Shown piece by piece: positions 1 to 5,818 of a stretch of 8,796 bases of DNA; the stretch's first letter is position 1; every line of letters starts with the position of its first letter. A program made the position numbers and the translations under genes. The notes under the pieces are model-generated. The model saw nothing but the letters and a program-made list of their open reading frames with translations. It had not been told where the DNA came from and ran no database searches. The DNA is from Methanothrix sp. (lineage in GTDB: Archaea > Halobacteriota > Methanosarcinia > Methanotrichales > Methanotrichaceae), in assembly GCA_003162615.1 (NCBI GenBank), contig PMNG01000155.1, forward strand, positions 3,554-12,349. Direction: 5' to 3'.

Positions 1-695
1 TTGGCGACTGCGTATCTGTTGACTAATAGACGAACAGAATCAACCGAAATTCTCTTCCGATACCGATCCAAGAATAAAGCGTCAGTTTTCGCCGTCGTGT
101 CGCGTTGGCGCAAACAGCGAGTGATGACTCTTGACGTCTCGTCGTCAAAGAATGCAGTCTCAAGCGATCTTTTTTCCGTTGGATGGAGGCGGATGGTTTG
201 GGTCGACAGGTCGACGTCTGAGATGTTCAGCTTTGTCAGTTCGCCGACACGTAGTCCACACTTTAGGAGCAAAACAACCACAGCCCTGTCTTTGGGATCG
301 AGTATGCTTGTGACGAGCTTTTGGGCTTGCGCTATCGAGATGGCTTGTCGACGCTGTGATACGTTGTGGTCTTTGTATGACTTCAGGTAGTGACCCCGGA
401 ATGCTGGCGTGATCGGGTTTACCTTTATGTACTCCATGATTACCAAGAAGTTATAGAAAGCACCCAGACCAGCTATGTATCTCTCGACGCTGGTCTTCAT
501 TACGTCTCGCTCTCCGAGGTGATCCAGGTAACTAGCCAGAGTTCTGATATTCACGGCCAAGAGGTCACTCGCGCCGATAAAGTCCTTGAATGCCCGGACG
601 TAGAGCGGGTATGTTTTGATCACTGCTGCGGACAGTCGCCTTCTACGCAGATCTTTCTCGAACTCTGTTATAAGGTCGTCATCTTTGGTCGTCAT
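1..695 (-). CDS. Tyrosine recombinase (phage integrase family), C-terminus cut by window edge
   Basis: Site-specific recombinase expected to cut and rejoin DNA through a catalytic tyrosine; 231 codons are visible. Residues about 5-95 form the N-terminal SAM-like core-binding domain (helices around TEFEKDLRRRRLSAAVIKTY and SVERYIAGLGAFYNFLV, ending in KVNP, the usual domain boundary). The catalytic domain starts near residue 117. It carries the family's first catalytic arginine in CGLRVGEL (R149) and a likely beta-hairpin lysine near K175. The HxxR box and the nucleophilic Tyr would lie beyond the left edge and cannot be seen. ATG 695 was chosen because it overlaps the upstream gene's stop as ATGA; in-frame ATGs at 710 and 719 are alternatives with no better ribosome site. 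Co-transcription with the RHH protein suggests one mobile-element module. Whether the enzyme is an element integrase or a XerA-like chromosomal resolvase cannot be settled here; the paired RHH gene favours an element. Confidence 0.88.
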   Translation of the reverse strand, partial: MTTKDDDLITEFEKDLRRRRLSAAVIKTYPLYVRAFKDFIGASDLLAVNIRTLASYLDHLGERDVMKTSVERYIAGLGAFYNFLVIMEYIKVNPITPAFRGHYLKSYKDHNVSQRRQAISIAQAQKLVTSILDPKDRAVVVLLLKCGLRVGELTKLNISDVDLSTQTIRLHPTEKRSLETAFFDDETSRVITRCLRQRDTTAKTDALFLDRYRKRISVDSVRLLVNRYAVA

Positions 696-1252
696 AAAAT
701 CCACTGCCATCCTTGCCATGACTTTTTGATCAACCCAACAGCTTCAAGTTGCGCCAGCGTGTAGTCGGCTGATTTCAGGATTTCTTGCTGCAACTCCGGA
801 TCTGAGGTATGGCGAAGCGCGTGCGCCTTATATTTTATCACGCCGTCGCCGCCAGCCGTACTAGACACTCGCAAGGCGGCGGCATCTTTGATATCGTTGG
901 GTGTATAGTATTCTTTGCCGCCGTAGAGAAACAGGTTTACGATGCCTGCGTTGAGGTCATGGAATGCGGTGTCTTTGGCTCGGAGCCTTGCGGCCAGGAT
1001 CTTGTTCTCTTGGCTTAGTTGCGTGACCTGATCAAGCAGCTCTTGGCGTTCGTTGCGAAGGGCGTTGATCTCGTCGGCGGTCGTTTCGGTTGATGTTGTA
1101 TCGGGCTTGTTGTCTTCTAACGCCTGTTCGACCATCAAGACGACCCAATGCGATAGTTTGTAGGGCTTGGATAGATCTCTCCACCGATCTAAGGCTTCCT
1201 TGGATGGGAGATATAACATGAGTTGCCGCTCACGATACATTGGGTCTGCCAT
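692..1252 (-). CDS. Ribbon-helix-helix / coiled-coil protein preceding the integrase
   Basis: I do not recognise a named family. The 186 residues show three parts. Residues 9-46 look like a ribbon-helix-helix unit: a short strand RQLMLYLP, a helix SKEALDRWRDLSK, then a helix LSHWVVLMVEQALE. Residues 57-95 are a likely coiled coil (INALRNERQELLDQVTQLSQ). The C-terminal 35 residues resemble a small winged-helix element ending in GLIKKSWQGWQWIL. This suggests a DNA-binding dimer, perhaps a recombination directionality factor, accessory integration protein or autorepressor; that role is inference. The gene overlaps the integrase start by 4 bp (ATGA), so translation is probably coupled. ATG 1252 is the natural start because the RHH strand begins only 8 residues in. 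A TATA-like box lies about 50 bp upstream. Confidence 0.75.
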   Translation of the reverse strand: MADPMYRERQLMLYLPSKEALDRWRDLSKPYKLSHWVVLMVEQALEDNKPDTTSTETTADEINALRNERQELLDQVTQLSQENKILAARLRAKDTAFHDLNAGIVNLFLYGGKEYYTPNDIKDAAALRVSSTAGGDGVIKYKAHALRHTSDPELQQEILKSADYTLAQLEAVGLIKKSWQGWQWIL

Positions 1253-1293
1253 GATGGAGTAGTGTGGAGGATTTTCGTATATGAATGTTACTA

Positions 1294-1302
1294 GTATTTA
1301 TG
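1294..1302 (-). promoter_or_regulatory. TATA-like box for the RHH-integrase operon
   Basis: The minus strand reads CATAAATAC about 42 bp before the ATG at 1252. With the usual archaeal spacing of about 25 bp, transcription would start near 1272 and leave a leader of about 20 nt. The box directly abuts repeat unit 1303-1322, so a protein bound to that repeat would sit at the BRE position. Assigned by position and composition only. Confidence 0.4.
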
Positions 1303-1428
1303 GAATATCAAGGCGATGATCTGAAGCATCAGCTCATTCATCATTTAACATCTGTGTTTTTGTTATTAAGTTCTTCCACACGCCAGAACTCAAAGCAGAG
1401 CTTAATCTTGAATATCAAGACATGATCT
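1303..1428. repeat. Imperfect direct repeat pair upstream of the RHH-integrase operon
   Basis: Unit 1 (1303-1322) and unit 2 (1410-1428) share GAATATCAAG, then 3 or 2 variable bases, then ATGATCT. The starts are 107 bp apart. Unit 2 also lies in the near-perfect palindrome TCTTGAATATCAAGA (1406-1420, arms TCTTGA/TCAAGA). The placement suggests operator or recombinase accessory sites; that is inference. Confidence 0.55.
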
Positions 1429-1600
1429 CCTCAGAAGATCCGGCCTTTCGTTGCTACCCAACTTAAGCTATGTGATGATTAGTTCTATATTATACTAGAT
1501 AAGATTTCCTATCATTTAAAAAGATAACTTTATCACCGATCGTGACCTAGGCAGCCATAACGATAATGGATCTTTTTATGAAGGATACGACATGAGGTAC

Positions 1601-1606
1601 GAGGTG
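1601..1606 (+). promoter_or_regulatory. Shine-Dalgarno site that fixes the TTG start of the UPF0146 gene
   Basis: GAGGTG lies 8 nt before TTG 1615. An in-frame TAG at 1609-1611 blocks any longer start, and the ATG at 1592 is in another frame and stops after eight codons. TTG 1615 is therefore the only sensible start. Confidence 0.75.
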
Positions 1607-1614
1607 TCTAGAAG

Positions 1615-2022
1615 TTGATTAAGCTTTGCGGAGCCTCTGAAATTGCCAATTTTATACTGCGAAACTATTCAGGAAAGGCTGTAGAGGTAGGGACGGGATT
1701 TGTCCCTGAAGTAGCCTTAATTTTAAGTCTGCACATGAAAGTAGTAGCAACTGATAAAGAGAAGCGAATTCTGGACGGGTTATCCGTAAAAGATGATGAT
1801 ATCTTTTCGCCGCATAAGGAGATCTACGAAGGCGCGAGCATTGTATACTCCATAAGGCCGCCCATCGAGATTCAGATTGCTATTGGCAGATTAGCTGCAG
1901 AGATCGGGGCGGATGTACTGATCAGGCCTCTAGAGGACGAGATAGCGGATCTGCCTGGCTTCACAAAGATCCTGGTCAATCTTGGAGATGCCAGGTTCTA
2001 TCATTTCAAGCTAAAGTCTTGA
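1615..2022 (+). CDS. UPF0146 family protein
   Basis: A 135-residue archaeal protein of unknown function in family UPF0146. The family pattern is clear: VEVGTGFVPEVALIL (residues 23-37), VVATD (about 43-47), DDDIFSPHKEIYEGASIVYS followed by IRPPIEIQ, and a C-terminal GADVLIRPLEDE segment. The glycine-rich VEVGTG followed by VVATD resembles the nucleotide-binding loops of a Rossmann-like SAM-methyltransferase fold, but the protein is much shorter than a normal methyltransferase and no activity should be assumed. It starts with TTG after a good Shine-Dalgarno. Full length matches the family. It runs convergent with the Mut7-C gene, with only 15 bp between the two stop codons. Confidence 0.9.
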   Translation: MIKLCGASEIANFILRNYSGKAVEVGTGFVPEVALILSLHMKVVATDKEKRILDGLSVKDDDIFSPHKEIYEGASIVYSIRPPIEIQIAIGRLAAEIGADVLIRPLEDEIADLPGFTKILVNLGDARFYHFKLKS

Positions 2023-2037
2023 TTCTGTACGCCATTT

Positions 2038-2487
2038 TTAAGGATAGTCTTTTTCTGAACGGATCTGCTTAAGAGTATCCTCAATCCTTTTCCAGTGCGA
2101 TCCAGCCCAGTAGAGCTTCCCGCAGACCAGGCACTCCCAGGTACGTTCATGGAGAAACTGGTCGCTAGCGCATTTAACTGCTCCTCGAAGGGGGCCATTG
2201 CAGACAGTGCATCTCTGGGGGTTCAACTCCATTTTTGCGCCTAACTCGGCCATCTCATTAAGCTGGCCAAGGAGGCGGGTCGATTGTATGAGAATGCATT
2301 CGACTCCAGCAGTTCGGCAGACTTCGGCAAGGCGTTTGTCGCGTGTTATAAGGATCCTGTTCTCTTGCCTGGCCCTGATCACGAGCTCTGGATCGTCAGC
2401 AACTCCGGGGTTGGCAACGTCCGTGCCCACAAGCCTCAGCCACCTCCCCAGGCGCATCAGCATCTGATCGACCAAGAATCGTTCCAC
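2038..2487 (-). CDS. Mut7-C RNase domain protein with zinc ribbon
   Basis: A predicted nuclease of the Mut7-C family: a PIN-like fold joined to a C-terminal zinc ribbon, widespread in archaea and so called because the domain resembles the C-terminus of C. elegans Mut-7. From GTG 2487 the product is 149 residues. RFLVDQMLMRLGRWLRLVG at the N-terminus holds the first acidic residue (D7), DDPELVIRARQENRILITRD holds further acidic positions, and the C-terminal half has CTVC and CLVC knuckles followed by GKLYWAGSHWKRI, a family hallmark. An in-frame TTG at 2508 would add seven residues (MRIILFR). GTG 2487 is preferred because family members begin right at the FLVDQML strand, and a TATA-like box at about 2510-2519 would place the transcript start near 2489, giving a nearly leaderless mRNA. 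The gene is divergent from the NFACT gene. Substrate unknown. Confidence 0.88.
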   Translation of the reverse strand: MERFLVDQMLMRLGRWLRLVGTDVANPGVADDPELVIRARQENRILITRDKRLAEVCRTAGVECILIQSTRLLGQLNEMAELGAKMELNPQRCTVCNGPLRGAVKCASDQFLHERTWECLVCGKLYWAGSHWKRIEDTLKQIRSEKDYP

Positions 2488-2539
2488 ACGAAATAATATA
2501 ATCCGCAACTATTTATCGATTGATCACGCCACAACGCCT
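2488..2539. promoter_or_regulatory. Shared divergent promoter region (Mut7-C / NFACT)
   Basis: A 52-bp AT-rich spacer lies between two divergent starts. Read on the minus strand, GATAAATAG (about 2510-2518) fits a TATA box for the Mut7-C gene. Read on the plus strand, AAATAATATAAT (about 2490-2501) fits one for the NFACT gene, with initiation near 2522. The predicted boxes interleave, so the two transcription complexes may compete. No Shine-Dalgarno precedes ATG 2540. Confidence 0.5.
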
Positions 2540-4468
2540 ATGAAGAAGGCGATGAGCAACGTGGATGTGGCAGCCATGGTTGCTGAACTCCGGGAGAGAC
2601 TTGTCGGCGGCCATGTTGGAAAAGCGTACCAGCTAAATGCAGAAACGATCTCTCTCTCAATCCAGTCCCCCAGAGAGGCCAGACTGGACCTTTTAATGGA
2701 AGCTGGCCGTCGCATCCACCTGACGAAGAAAGAGCGGAAGGCTTCCAAAACTCCGCCCCAGTTTCCTACCATGCTCAGGAACCGCCTCTCAGGCGGCCGT
2801 ATCGCCGACATCCAACAGTTTGACCTGGACAGGGTTATGGAGATAACCGTGGATCGCGGCGGCGTAAGCAACTACCTCATCGTCGAGCTGTTCCCAAAGG
2901 GGAGCATGATCCTCCTGGACGAGTCGAAGCGTATTCTCACCATGCTGAAAAAGATGGTCTTCCGGGGCAGGAAGATGGCCAAGGGCGAAGAGTACCTGTA
3001 CCACACTATCCAGTTGGACCCCAGAACCATCTCCCGGTCAGAGCTTTCCGGTTTGCTGGCCACTTCTGAACAGGACCTGGTCAGGACCATAGTAAGATGC
3101 ATGAACATGGGCGGGACATACGGAGAAGAGGTCTGTCTGCAGGCCGACGTCGACAAGAACAAGTCCGCCGCGGAGCTTGAGACCGAGGAGATAGATCGAG
3201 TTCATAAAGCTCTCGTCGATGTCTTCATGCCAGATACAATCGAACCGCACATCGTTCTGAAAGACGGACTTCCTTTGGATGCCCTGCCCAAGCCCTTGAA
3301 GCTATACGAAGGTTTAGAGAGAAGAGGCTACGACACCTTTAGCGATGCCCTGGACGCTTTCTTCGTGGACAGGGTCGCGGAACCAAAACAGAATCCCATC
3401 GACCGCAGAATAGAGATTCAGCGCAAGGCCATAGATGAGTTCGCATCCAAGGAAAAAGAACTAGTGGCAATTGGCGAGCTGATCTACCAGAAGTACACCG
3501 ATATAGAACAGTTGCTCAAAGTAATCTCCGATGCCAAAGTCAAAGGTTTCTCATTCGCCCAGATCTGGGAGAAGATAAGGACTTCCGAGCTCCCTCAGGC
3601 TCGAATGATCCGGTCGATGGACCACACAGGCAAGATGGGCATCGTTCTTGACGGTACCGAGATTGATCTGAACGCAGGCCTCAACGTGCCCCAAAACGCT
3701 CAACGCTATTACGATTTGGCCAAGGAGATGGCCAAAAAGGCTCAGGGTGCTAGAGAGGCTCTTGAGATAACCGAGGCGTTGAAAGTCAGCAAGGCAGAGC
3801 CCAAGAAGACCAGGACAGCAGTCCGCCGGAGGAAGCCCAAATGGTACGAGAGGTTCAGGTGGTTCACATCCTCCGATGGCTTCCTTGTGATCGGCGGGCG
3901 GGATGCGGATACCAACGAAGAGATCTACGCCAAGTACCTGGAGAAACGAGACCTGGTATTCCATACCGACGCTCCAGGCGCGCCCCTGACAATCATAAAA
4001 ACAGAGGGCGAGGAAGTTCAGGAGACCACCCTGCTTGAGGCTGCGCAGTTCGCCGTCAGCTACTCAAGCATCTGGAAGGCAGGGCTGGCCGCAGGTGATT
4101 GCTACATGGTGAAGGCCGAGCAAGTCACCAAGACTCCCGAACACGGCGAGTTTCTAAAAAAAGGAGCGTTCGTGATCAGGGGCGAGCGCCGGTACTTCAG
4201 AGATACGCCAGTCGGGACAGCCATCGGGATCGAGGACGGGATGCTGATTGGAGGTCCGACTTCCGCAGTAAAGCCAAAAGTGGACCCAGGGGTTGAAATC
4301 GATCCTGGAGAGTACAACCCGGACGATCTGGCCAAGAGAATCTATAGGTTTTTTTCCGAGAAAATCGATGATAGAGCATACTTGAAATCCATTGCTTCTG
4401 TTGACAGGATCGTTCAATTCCTGCCGCCGGGCGGTTCGAGAATTAAAGAAGGAAGCCTGAAGGAGTGA
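2540..4468 (+). CDS. rqcH: NFACT family protein, archaeal RqcH/Rqc2 homologue
   Basis: A 642-residue NFACT protein, full length for archaea. Family members bind the large ribosomal subunit with a stalled peptidyl-tRNA; in bacteria RqcH adds C-terminal alanine tails that mark the nascent chain for degradation. The archaeal role is inferred from homology. Visible domains: NFACT-N (about 6-160), with VDVAAMVAELRERLVGGHVGKAYQ and the TPPQFPTMLRNRLSGGRI motif (71-88); a helix-hairpin-helix-like part (about 165-230) with GGTYGEEVCLQA; a central coiled-coil arm (about 285-420); and the NFACT-R domain (about 434-555), with KWYERFRWFTSSDGFLVIGG, DLVFHTDAPGAP and QFAVSYSSIWKAG. A basic linker (about 421-434, KKTRTAVRRRKPK) precedes NFACT-R. 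ATG 2540 was chosen; ATG 2552 (MSNVDVAAM) is a possible alternative. No frameshift is seen. The neighbouring Mut7-C gene is also RNA-related. Confidence 0.93.
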   Translation: MKKAMSNVDVAAMVAELRERLVGGHVGKAYQLNAETISLSIQSPREARLDLLMEAGRRIHLTKKERKASKTPPQFPTMLRNRLSGGRIADIQQFDLDRVMEITVDRGGVSNYLIVELFPKGSMILLDESKRILTMLKKMVFRGRKMAKGEEYLYHTIQLDPRTISRSELSGLLATSEQDLVRTIVRCMNMGGTYGEEVCLQADVDKNKSAAELETEEIDRVHKALVDVFMPDTIEPHIVLKDGLPLDALPKPLKLYEGLERRGYDTFSDALDAFFVDRVAEPKQNPIDRRIEIQRKAIDEFASKEKELVAIGELIYQKYTDIEQLLKVISDAKVKGFSFAQIWEKIRTSELPQARMIRSMDHTGKMGIVLDGTEIDLNAGLNVPQNAQRYYDLAKEMAKKAQGAREALEITEALKVSKAEPKKTRTAVRRRKPKWYERFRWFTSSDGFLVIGGRDADTNEEIYAKYLEKRDLVFHTDAPGAPLTIIKTEGEEVQETTLLEAAQFAVSYSSIWKAGLAAGDCYMVKAEQVTKTPEHGEFLKKGAFVIRGERRYFRDTPVGTAIGIEDGMLIGGPTSAVKPKVDPGVEIDPGEYNPDDLAKRIYRFFSEKIDDRAYLKSIASVDRIVQFLPPGGSRIKEGSLKE

Positions 4469-4514
4469 CTTGGCACTGCCAGTCCGCCTTCCGATAGGAT
4501 CAAAAAAGCTTCTA

Positions 4515-4553
4515 GTTCGTGGTAGATCGAACAATTATTGAGGTCATACCTCA
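4515..4553. terminator. Two small hairpins between convergent NFACT and AbrB-type genes
   Basis: Hairpin one pairs GTTCG (4515-4519) with CGAAC (4528-4532) and is followed by the AT-rich stretch AATTATT. Hairpin two pairs TGAGGT (4539-4544) with ACCTCA (4548-4553) over a 3-nt loop and is followed by the palindrome TTCATGAA (4554-4561). Their place after the NFACT stop suggests transcription ends here. An operator role for the second is equally possible. Confidence 0.35.
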
Positions 4554-4558
4554 TTCAT

Positions 4559-4628
4559 GAATCTAACGGGTCAAATTGAGTTAATAGGCTAATTGAGTTA
4601 AAGGGTATACTGAGCTAATGCGTCTAGC
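4559..4628. repeat. Degenerate tandem repeat, period about 17 bp, four units
   Basis: Units begin at 4559 (19 bp), 4578, 4595 and 4612 (17 bp each) and start GAATCTAA, GAGTTAAT, GAGTTAAA and GAGCTAAT. AATTGAGTTAA is exact at 4574-4584 and 4591-4601, and recurs as TACTGAGCTAA at 4608-4618. The last unit runs into the stop codon of the AbrB-type gene. Function unknown. Confidence 0.6.
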
Positions 4629-4845
4629 GTTTTTTGTCATTGGCACAAATGTCTTTGGATACTAGAAGGGTTTCTTCAATCACCCATTTTTCGAAACCCA
4701 TCCTTTTTCTTACCTTTTTTAGGATTATGGTGCCGTCCCCAAGCTGATCTATAGCAAACTTATCTCCATCATTTAAATCAAGTCTGTATCTTATGCTAAT
4801 AGGAAGCAGCACTCTACCGTTTGCGTCCATCTTTGTGATCGACAT
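4624..4845 (-). CDS. AbrB/SpoVT-type DNA-binding protein
   Basis: A 73-residue protein with a SpoVT-AbrB swapped-hairpin domain over residues 1-45: ITKMDANGRVLLPISIRYRL, then a DGDKF turn, then GDGTIILKKV. The family includes transition-state regulators and MazE/VapB-type antitoxins, which bind DNA as dimers. Residues 46-73 form a charged tail (FEKWVIEETLL helix, then NDKKR), where antitoxins usually contact a toxin, but no toxin gene is adjacent. ATG 4845 has a GAGGTT Shine-Dalgarno at 4851-4856, 5 nt upstream. It is the second gene of a likely operon, 60 bp behind the 61-aa helix-turn-helix gene. A stand-alone transcription factor is favoured over an antitoxin. Confidence 0.85.
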   Translation of the reverse strand: MSITKMDANGRVLLPISIRYRLDLNDGDKFAIDQLGDGTIILKKVRKRMGFEKWVIEETLLVSKDICANDKKR

Positions 4846-4905
4846 AAATCAACCTCAGATATCGGTGTCACGCTGATTTGATTCAATCTACTTGCTTCAA
4901 TTTGC

Positions 4906-5091
4906 TTATTTCATCCATATAGTCAGTCCATGATTATTCTTGGCTAAGGTAAACCCAAGCTTTCTTAATTCAGATCTAGCCTCTTGTGGGCTCAATCCAC
5001 AGGCCCGAGCTACACGCTTCAGTTCCCCACGGTCGAGGATCTGACCCTTTAGTCCTGGCTTACGTTTTAGGTATTCTCTAATGGATTTCAT
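4906..5091 (-). CDS. Small winged-helix-like DNA-binding protein (61 aa)
   Basis: No named family is recognised. Residues 3-30 are helical (SIREYLKRKPGLKGQILDRG, ELKRVARACG). LSPQEARSELRKLGF (33-47) reads as a recognition helix, and FTLAKNNHGLTIWMK ends the protein like a beta-hairpin wing. The protein is very basic, which fits DNA binding. The open frame extends to 5211, but ATG 5091 is the real start. It has a GGGGGTT Shine-Dalgarno (5096-5102) 4 nt upstream, and the strong TATA box at 5153-5163 lies inside the extended version, which would leave the upstream ATG untranscribed. The gene leads the AbrB-type gene by 60 bp, so the two probably form a regulatory operon. Motifs just upstream of the TATA box suggest autoregulation; that is inference. 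Confidence 0.72.
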   Translation of the reverse strand: MKSIREYLKRKPGLKGQILDRGELKRVARACGLSPQEARSELRKLGFTLAKNNHGLTIWMK

Positions 5092-5095
5092 AATC

Positions 5096-5102
5096 AACCC
5101 CC
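5096..5102 (-). promoter_or_regulatory. Shine-Dalgarno deciding the start of the 61-aa gene
   Basis: The minus strand reads GGGGGTT, then GATT, then ATG 5091. The downstream AbrB-type gene has a very similar context (GAGGTT, GATTT, ATG), so both starts share GGTTGATT just before the ATG. Confidence 0.65.
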
Positions 5103-5152
5103 ATGTGGATGATCTCATTGTAGACCAGCCACGGCAACCTTGCATTTGAACG

Positions 5153-5163
5153 ATATATAAAAA
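5153..5163 (-). promoter_or_regulatory. Strong archaeal TATA box for the HTH-AbrB operon
   Basis: The minus strand reads TTTTTATATAT, the clearest TATA box in the window. Initiation about 25 bp downstream would fall near 5132 and give a leader of about 40 nt before ATG 5091. Confidence 0.7.
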
Positions 5164-5166
5164 CTG

Positions 5167-5226
5167 GACCGAACGAACTATCTGACCGATTCTCGATGAA
5201 CGGTCAAACAATTATTAAGAACGTTC
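5167..5226. promoter_or_regulatory. Cluster of GACCG-type motifs directly upstream of the TATA box
   Basis: GACCGAAC (5167-5174) and GACCGATT (5184-5191) are direct repeats 17 bp apart. GAACGGTC (5198-5205) is an inverted variant, and GAACGTTC (5219-5226) is a perfect palindrome. All lie within about 60 bp above the TATA box, where archaeal activators or repressors bind. No regulator has been matched to them. Confidence 0.45.
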
Positions 5227-5387
5227 AGTTTCAGATTATAACCTCAATTTTAGTTCCGTTTGCATCAAGCCCATGCCCATCTCAAGCGTCGCTCTTGCGC
5301 GATTTCTTGAAATGCTTATGTTTCGGCATTGATAAACTCAGCTCAGACTGAGGGGGCAGCGTTTGAAACTGTCTTCATATTATTACA

Positions 5388-5606
5388 TTGGATGTGCCTA
5401 CATCGCACATCTGCATCGATCTATATTGTAGAGAGCATCCAAATGAATTTGCTCAGGTTCGTAATCGCAAGTTGAAGGGATTTTGGAGGTACTCTTGGAT
5501 TCATGATAAATTCGACTTCAAAGAAGCCCCTCCGAGCAGCTCCCACGAAAACCATATCTATTTCAGAATACCTGGCATATTTAGTGTAAGAAAACAATAT
5601 GCTTAG
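5388..5606 (+). CDS. Doubtful small ORF, 72 codons
   Basis: The reading frame begins at TTG 5388 and ends at TAG 5604-5606; an in-frame stop at 5364-5366 limits any extension. The product is unusually rich in aromatic residues and His (HICIDLYCREHPNEF, KLKGFWRYSWIHDKF) and matches no family I know. No Shine-Dalgarno precedes the start. A remnant of a longer gene or a chance ORF is as likely as a real small protein. Confidence 0.25.
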   Translation: MDVPTSHICIDLYCREHPNEFAQVRNRKLKGFWRYSWIHDKFDFKEAPPSSSHENHIYFRIPGIFSVRKQYA

Positions 5607-5766
5607 TTCAGCATCAGTTTGGTATTTTAGATTTAAATAGTGCTATAAAACAATAATCAAACTGAAATTAACATTGAAATACAAAATAGAACCATAATAC
5701 AAGCATTTATCGACAATTGAACGTTTCCATGAACTTTAAGCCTACTTGATTCCTACTGGATTAATT

Positions 5767-5778
5767 GTTCGTTCGGTC
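5767..5778. promoter_or_regulatory. Inverted copy of the GACCG motif upstream of the secreted-protein gene
   Basis: GTTCGTTCGGTC is the exact reverse complement of GACCGAACGAAC at 5167-5178. It lies about 90 bp before ATG 5869, where a regulator of that gene could bind. The 12-bp identity is direct; the shared-operator reading is inference. Confidence 0.4.
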
Positions 5779-5818
5779 ATACATTCTTCTATCGTTCAAG
5801 ATAATAGGCAAGTTGCAT

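Larger units (their letters stand above)
1253..1614. other. Divergent intergenic region between the RHH-integrase cassette and the UPF0146 gene
   Basis: This 362-bp AT-rich stretch has no convincing gene on either strand. It holds a TATA-like box for the minus-strand cassette, an imperfect direct repeat with an internal palindrome, and candidate plus-strand TATA boxes (TTTAAAAAG at 1515-1523, TTTTTATG at 1573-1580) ahead of the UPF0146 gene. GATAACTTTATC at about 1523-1534 is a small inverted repeat (GATAA/TTATC). No tRNA or obvious attachment core was seen. Confidence 0.6.

Noticed and set aside
1..390. Open plus-strand frame at the left end
   Set aside because: It is antisense to the integrase frame, whose SAM-like and CGLRVGEL motifs are clear.
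1473..1545. C/D box sRNA, from GTGATGA at about 1473
   Set aside because: No D box (CTGA) or internal C'/D' pair at suitable spacing.
1253..1614. tRNA gene or attachment site for the integrase
   Set aside because: No cloverleaf or T-arm GTTCRA context could be fitted, and no tRNA 3' end was seen.
3551..3964. 137-codon minus-strand frame inside the NFACT gene
   Set aside because: Antisense shadow; the NFACT frame is continuous and carries conserved motifs there.
4559..4628. CRISPR array
   Set aside because: Units are 17 bp, degenerate and contiguous with no spacers, and no cas genes are present.
4624..5091. Classical toxin-antitoxin pair
   Set aside because: The partner of the AbrB-type protein lacks PIN, MazF or RelE features and looks like a DNA-binding protein.
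4906..5211. 101-aa version of the small winged-helix-like protein
   Set aside because: The extra 40 residues span the TATA box and leader; ATG 5091 has a strong Shine-Dalgarno.
4529..5219. Repeat AACAATTATTNAG at 4530 and 5207 as an element boundary
   Set aside because: The core is short and AT-rich, and flanks do not match; it is likely chance or a promoter-like sequence.
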